From Deltaproteobacteria bacterium (GTDB lineage Bacteria; Desulfobacterota_B; Binatia; UBA9968), in assembly GCA_027297485.1 (NCBI GenBank), contig JAPUHZ010000161.1, forward strand, positions 1-14,986: DNA of 14,986 nt. Reading direction: 5' to 3'. The translations under genes were made by a program, and so were the position numbers. Of this stretch, positions 13,233 through 14,986 are shown piece after piece. Below the pieces are notes generated by a model that was not told where the DNA came from, made no database searches, and saw only the letters and a program-made list of their open reading frames with translations. Numbering within the stretch: the first letter of the stretch is position 1; each line of letters begins with the position of its first letter.

Positions 13233-14329
13233 ATGAGAATCGCTAGGACTCTCAACATACTTTTGGCGATCGGATGGCTTGCCACGGCCTTTTCGCCGCC
13301 GGCTCTCGCGGCGACCGTTGAGGAGCTGCTCGCAAAGATCAGCAAACTTCCCGCTGCGGATAGGCAGAAGCGGCTCGAGGAGGGGGCGAAGAAAGAGGGA
13401 AAGCTCACGGTATTCTCAAACCAGGGGATCAGTACTATTCGGGCCTACGTAAAGGGATACTCAAGAAATACCCCTTCGTCAAAGTCCAATCCTCCCGCCT
13501 CCAAGGGGCCAGAGGGCTGGACCGGATCCTCTTGGAACACCGCATGGGAAAGCTTGAGGCCGACATCGTAGGAGTCGATTTCGACAACATCGGCGAATTG
13601 CTCAAGGAGGGGATTCTCACGCGCTATGACTCTCCCGAGAAAAAACACTTCTCAAGCCAATTTTGGGACAAAGAGGCGCGTTGGTACGCCAACAATTATA
13701 CGCTGGTGGTCATCGCCTACAACACCGACCTGGTCAAGCCGACGGAAGCTCCCAAAAGCTATGCCGATCACCTTAAGCCCAAGTGGAAAAATGAAATCTC
13801 GATCGATACCGAGCCCGAGCAGGCGGTCTTTGTCTGGCTCCTCGATTGGGGAGAGGAAAAAACCGTCAATTACATGAAGGCGCTGATGCGCAACGGCGCG
13901 GTTCCTCGCAGGGGACACACCCTGCAGGTATCACTCCTTTGCGCCGGGGAGACCAAGATAGCAGTCGAAGTCTATCCTGCCCGCGTCGCGCAGATGAAGC
14001 ATGAAAAAGGATGCCCCGTCGCCATCGTCTATCCGGATCCGACACCCGGGTCCATAGGAAGCCATACCGGGATCGTCAAAAATGCCAGGCACCCGCACGC
14101 GGCGGCTCTCTTTCTCGACTTCATGCTGAGTGCGGAAGGCGCTGCAATGCTGTCAAAGGCCGGCGGGCTGCATGCAAGAAAGGGCACAAAGGCGGCCTGG
14201 GAGGAAATCTCAAACTTGAAGGATAAAGGAATCCGCGTGGTTCTGATAGGGCACGAGAAAATGCCCAAAGTGAAGGACAAAGGTTACAAACTCATGGAGG
14301 ACATCCTCATTCGCAAAGAAATCCGCTGA
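13233..14329 (+). pseudogene. Periplasmic extracellular solute-binding protein, split by a -1 frameshift
   Basis: The gene starts at ATG 13233 behind AGGAGG. It encodes a Sec signal peptide (MRIARTLNILLAIGWL..., cleavage likely after PALA, residue 26) and the segment AKKEGKLTVFSNQGISTIRAYVKG typical of Fe3+/polyamine-type ABC substrate-binding proteins. That frame then turns to nonsense and stops at 13571. The homologous continuation (KKYPFVKVQSSRLQG..., then DIVGVDFDNIGELLKEG to the stop at 14329) lies in the -1 frame. The two join smoothly at 13451-13457, where the sequence reads A-AAG-GGA: re-reading one base gives AYVKGILKKYPFVKV. The simplest cause is loss of one A from an A4 run, either as a real mutation or as an assembly error. 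The heptamer also has the X-XXY-YYZ form of a -1 slippage site. Everything else is intact, so decay would be recent. The transporter's membrane and ATPase genes are not in the window. Confidence 0.75.
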
Positions 14330-14383
14330 GAAGCCTGCTGAAAAAGGGTTGTCTGCCATAGCCTGTCTCTGGCGGGCGTTATC

Positions 14384-14566
14384 ATGATCGCGCTTGACTG
14401 CCTCGGTCACATTCGTGCTCGGTTTTCGTGCCGGTCCTCGAACACGAGCCACGATGGTCACATCAAGGCTCTAATCGATGCCATCCGACAGCTCATGGTC
14501 CCGCCGGAGATCAAGAAACGAAAGATCGGATTTCTCGTGAAGGAAAAGGCAGCGCGTTATGGATGA
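14384..14566 (+). pseudogene. Probable C-terminal remnant of an ORF6N-domain protein
   Basis: The last 36 residues of this frame include HIKALIDAIRQLM and VPPEIKKRKIGFLVKEKAA. They resemble the conserved end of ORF6N (phage-type, DNA-binding) proteins, which finish with an 'AIRQLM-x-PP-x-x-x-(R/K)-x-IGF' signature. Upstream of it the frame (MIALDCLGHIRARFSCRSSN) has no ORF6N core, so only the tail seems to survive. Such genes travel with phage and other mobile DNA. The match is from memory of the motif and is moderate. Confidence 0.45.
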
Positions 14567-14719
14567 AGGCGGGGAAGTGATAAATACGAGTACGATCACG
14601 TTTCACGGGCACGAGAAGGTGCAAAGTCAAGCAATGACCCCAGAAGTTTTCTTTTTTGAAAACTAATTCTTAAGTTAGACAAATCCTGTTACATCTGCGA
14701 AAGAGTTTTTTGCCAGAGT

Positions 14720-14781
14720 TGTCATGGCTCTATGACAGAAATGTCACAATTTTGGGTAAAAATGTCATAATTTGACTGACA
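14720..14781. promoter_or_regulatory. Array of TGTCA/TGACA boxes (likely enhancer-binding-protein sites)
   Basis: TGTCA occurs at 14720, 14742 and 14763, that is 22 and 21 bases apart or two helical turns. The complement TGACA occurs at 14733 and 14777. The pairs TGTCA-N8-TGACA (14720-14737) and TGTCA-N9-TGACA (14763-14781) are dyads. They lie about 160-220 bases upstream of the sigma-54 promoter, the usual distance for activator sites of NtrC-type regulators. Confidence 0.55.
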
Positions 14782-14808
14782 TATTTTAATTCTCGGTCCT
14801 TATGCTCC

Positions 14809-14823
14809 CCTGTCACAGACAGG
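14809..14823. repeat. Palindrome CCTGTC-ACA-GACAGG
   Basis: Perfect 6-bp arms around ACA. It contains another TGTCA and lies between the box array and the sigma-54 promoter. It may be a further regulator site. Confidence 0.4.
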
Positions 14824-14937
14824 CCTAGTTCTTCTCAAAAACATCCAATATTCATTAGAATTTCAATGAGATACCAATCCCTTCACTGAATCCCCTACTC
14901 TGGCTCTCGGTGCGTAAAAAATCACACCCCTATTCCT

Positions 14938-14953
14938 TGGTATGCCTTTTGCA
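14938..14953 (+). promoter_or_regulatory. Sigma-54 (RpoN) promoter
   Basis: The sequence TGGTATGCCTTTTGCA fits the consensus TGGCACG-N4-TTGCA, with GG and GC dinucleotides at exact -24/-12 spacing and 10 of 12 consensus bases matching. Transcription would begin near 14965 and run out of the window. The target gene is not visible. Confidence 0.65.
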
Positions 14954-14986
14954 CACTACCTAAGGGGGACTTCAAAGATCATTATT

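Larger units (their letters stand above)
14330..14986. other. 657-base right-hand region: ORF6N remnant, box array, sigma-54 promoter
   Basis: No intact gene is supported. The left part holds a probable ORF6N-domain remnant (to 14566) and a TGCAAAGTCAAGCAATGACCCC-like stretch near 14620-14641 that resembles sequence often found around mobile elements. The right part is AT-rich and regulatory, ending in a sigma-54 promoter. The gene it drives starts beyond the window. Confidence 0.6.

Noticed and set aside
14330..14350. GCCTGCTGAAAAAG, similar to ends of some IS elements
   Set aside because: Too short to distinguish from chance, and no partner repeat was found in the window.
14559..14666. 35-codon frame starting ATGGATGAAGG after the ORF6N remnant
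   Set aside because: No Shine-Dalgarno sequence or recognisable product; it overlaps the remnant's stop and runs into mobile-element-like sequence.
14772..14802. TTGACT box as a sigma-70 promoter inside the TGTCA array
   Set aside because: No acceptable -10 at 16-18 bases. The bases are better explained as part of the TGTCA/TGACA boxes.

Overview
The window looks like a chromosomal segment of a mesophilic, probably uncultured Gram-negative bacterium. Base composition appears moderate. Sec and lipoprotein signals, a solute-binding protein, a sigma-54 promoter and the mix of gene families recall environmental lineages such as Desulfobacterota, Methylomirabilota (NC10), Rokubacteria or Tectomicrobia. 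That placement is an impression from protein style, not a phylogenetic result. No rRNA, tRNA or CRISPR array was seen.

Left edge (1-428): the 3' end of an IS4-type transposase gene runs in from outside, followed by a gene-poor stretch. From 7842 down to 429 there is one long, closely packed minus-strand block. In order of transcription it holds a UvrD/PcrA-type helicase, a membrane-anchored spermidine-synthase-like methyltransferase-fold protein, a metzincin-type lipoprotein protease, a TrmJ-type tRNA 2'-O-methyltransferase, an isochorismatase-fold protein without the usual catalytic Cys, a histidine-rich LVIVD beta-propeller, and a glutathione S-transferase. Gaps and overlaps are small and several start signals lie inside the preceding gene, which suggests co-transcription. 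The block mixes nucleic-acid housekeeping with stress and detoxification functions.

Centre (7843-9181): a small cupin gene (+) and a stand-alone CheY-like receiver gene (-) converge. They are followed by a 399-base non-coding region with three separate near-perfect palindromes and two good sigma-70-type promoter signals, one facing each way.

Right half (9182-14329): a gene set that looks like oxidative attack on an aromatic or amino-aromatic compound. It contains a 3-hydroxyanthranilate 3,4-dioxygenase-like cupin, a ferritin-like protein with a complete E...ExxH...E...ExxH diiron set directly behind it, a two-domain VOC (extradiol-dioxygenase-like) protein on the opposite strand, a one-domain VOC protein, a fumarylacetoacetate-hydrolase-family enzyme, and a periplasmic solute-binding protein. 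The solute-binding protein gene needs a -1 shift at an A-AAG-GGA site to be read through. A joint pathway is inferred from family and position only.

Right edge (14330-14986): non-coding apart from a likely ORF6N-domain gene remnant. It carries a well-formed sigma-54 promoter at the very end, preceded by a helically phased array of TGTCA/TGACA boxes. This is the pattern of a bacterial enhancer-binding-protein target driving an operon that begins beyond the window.
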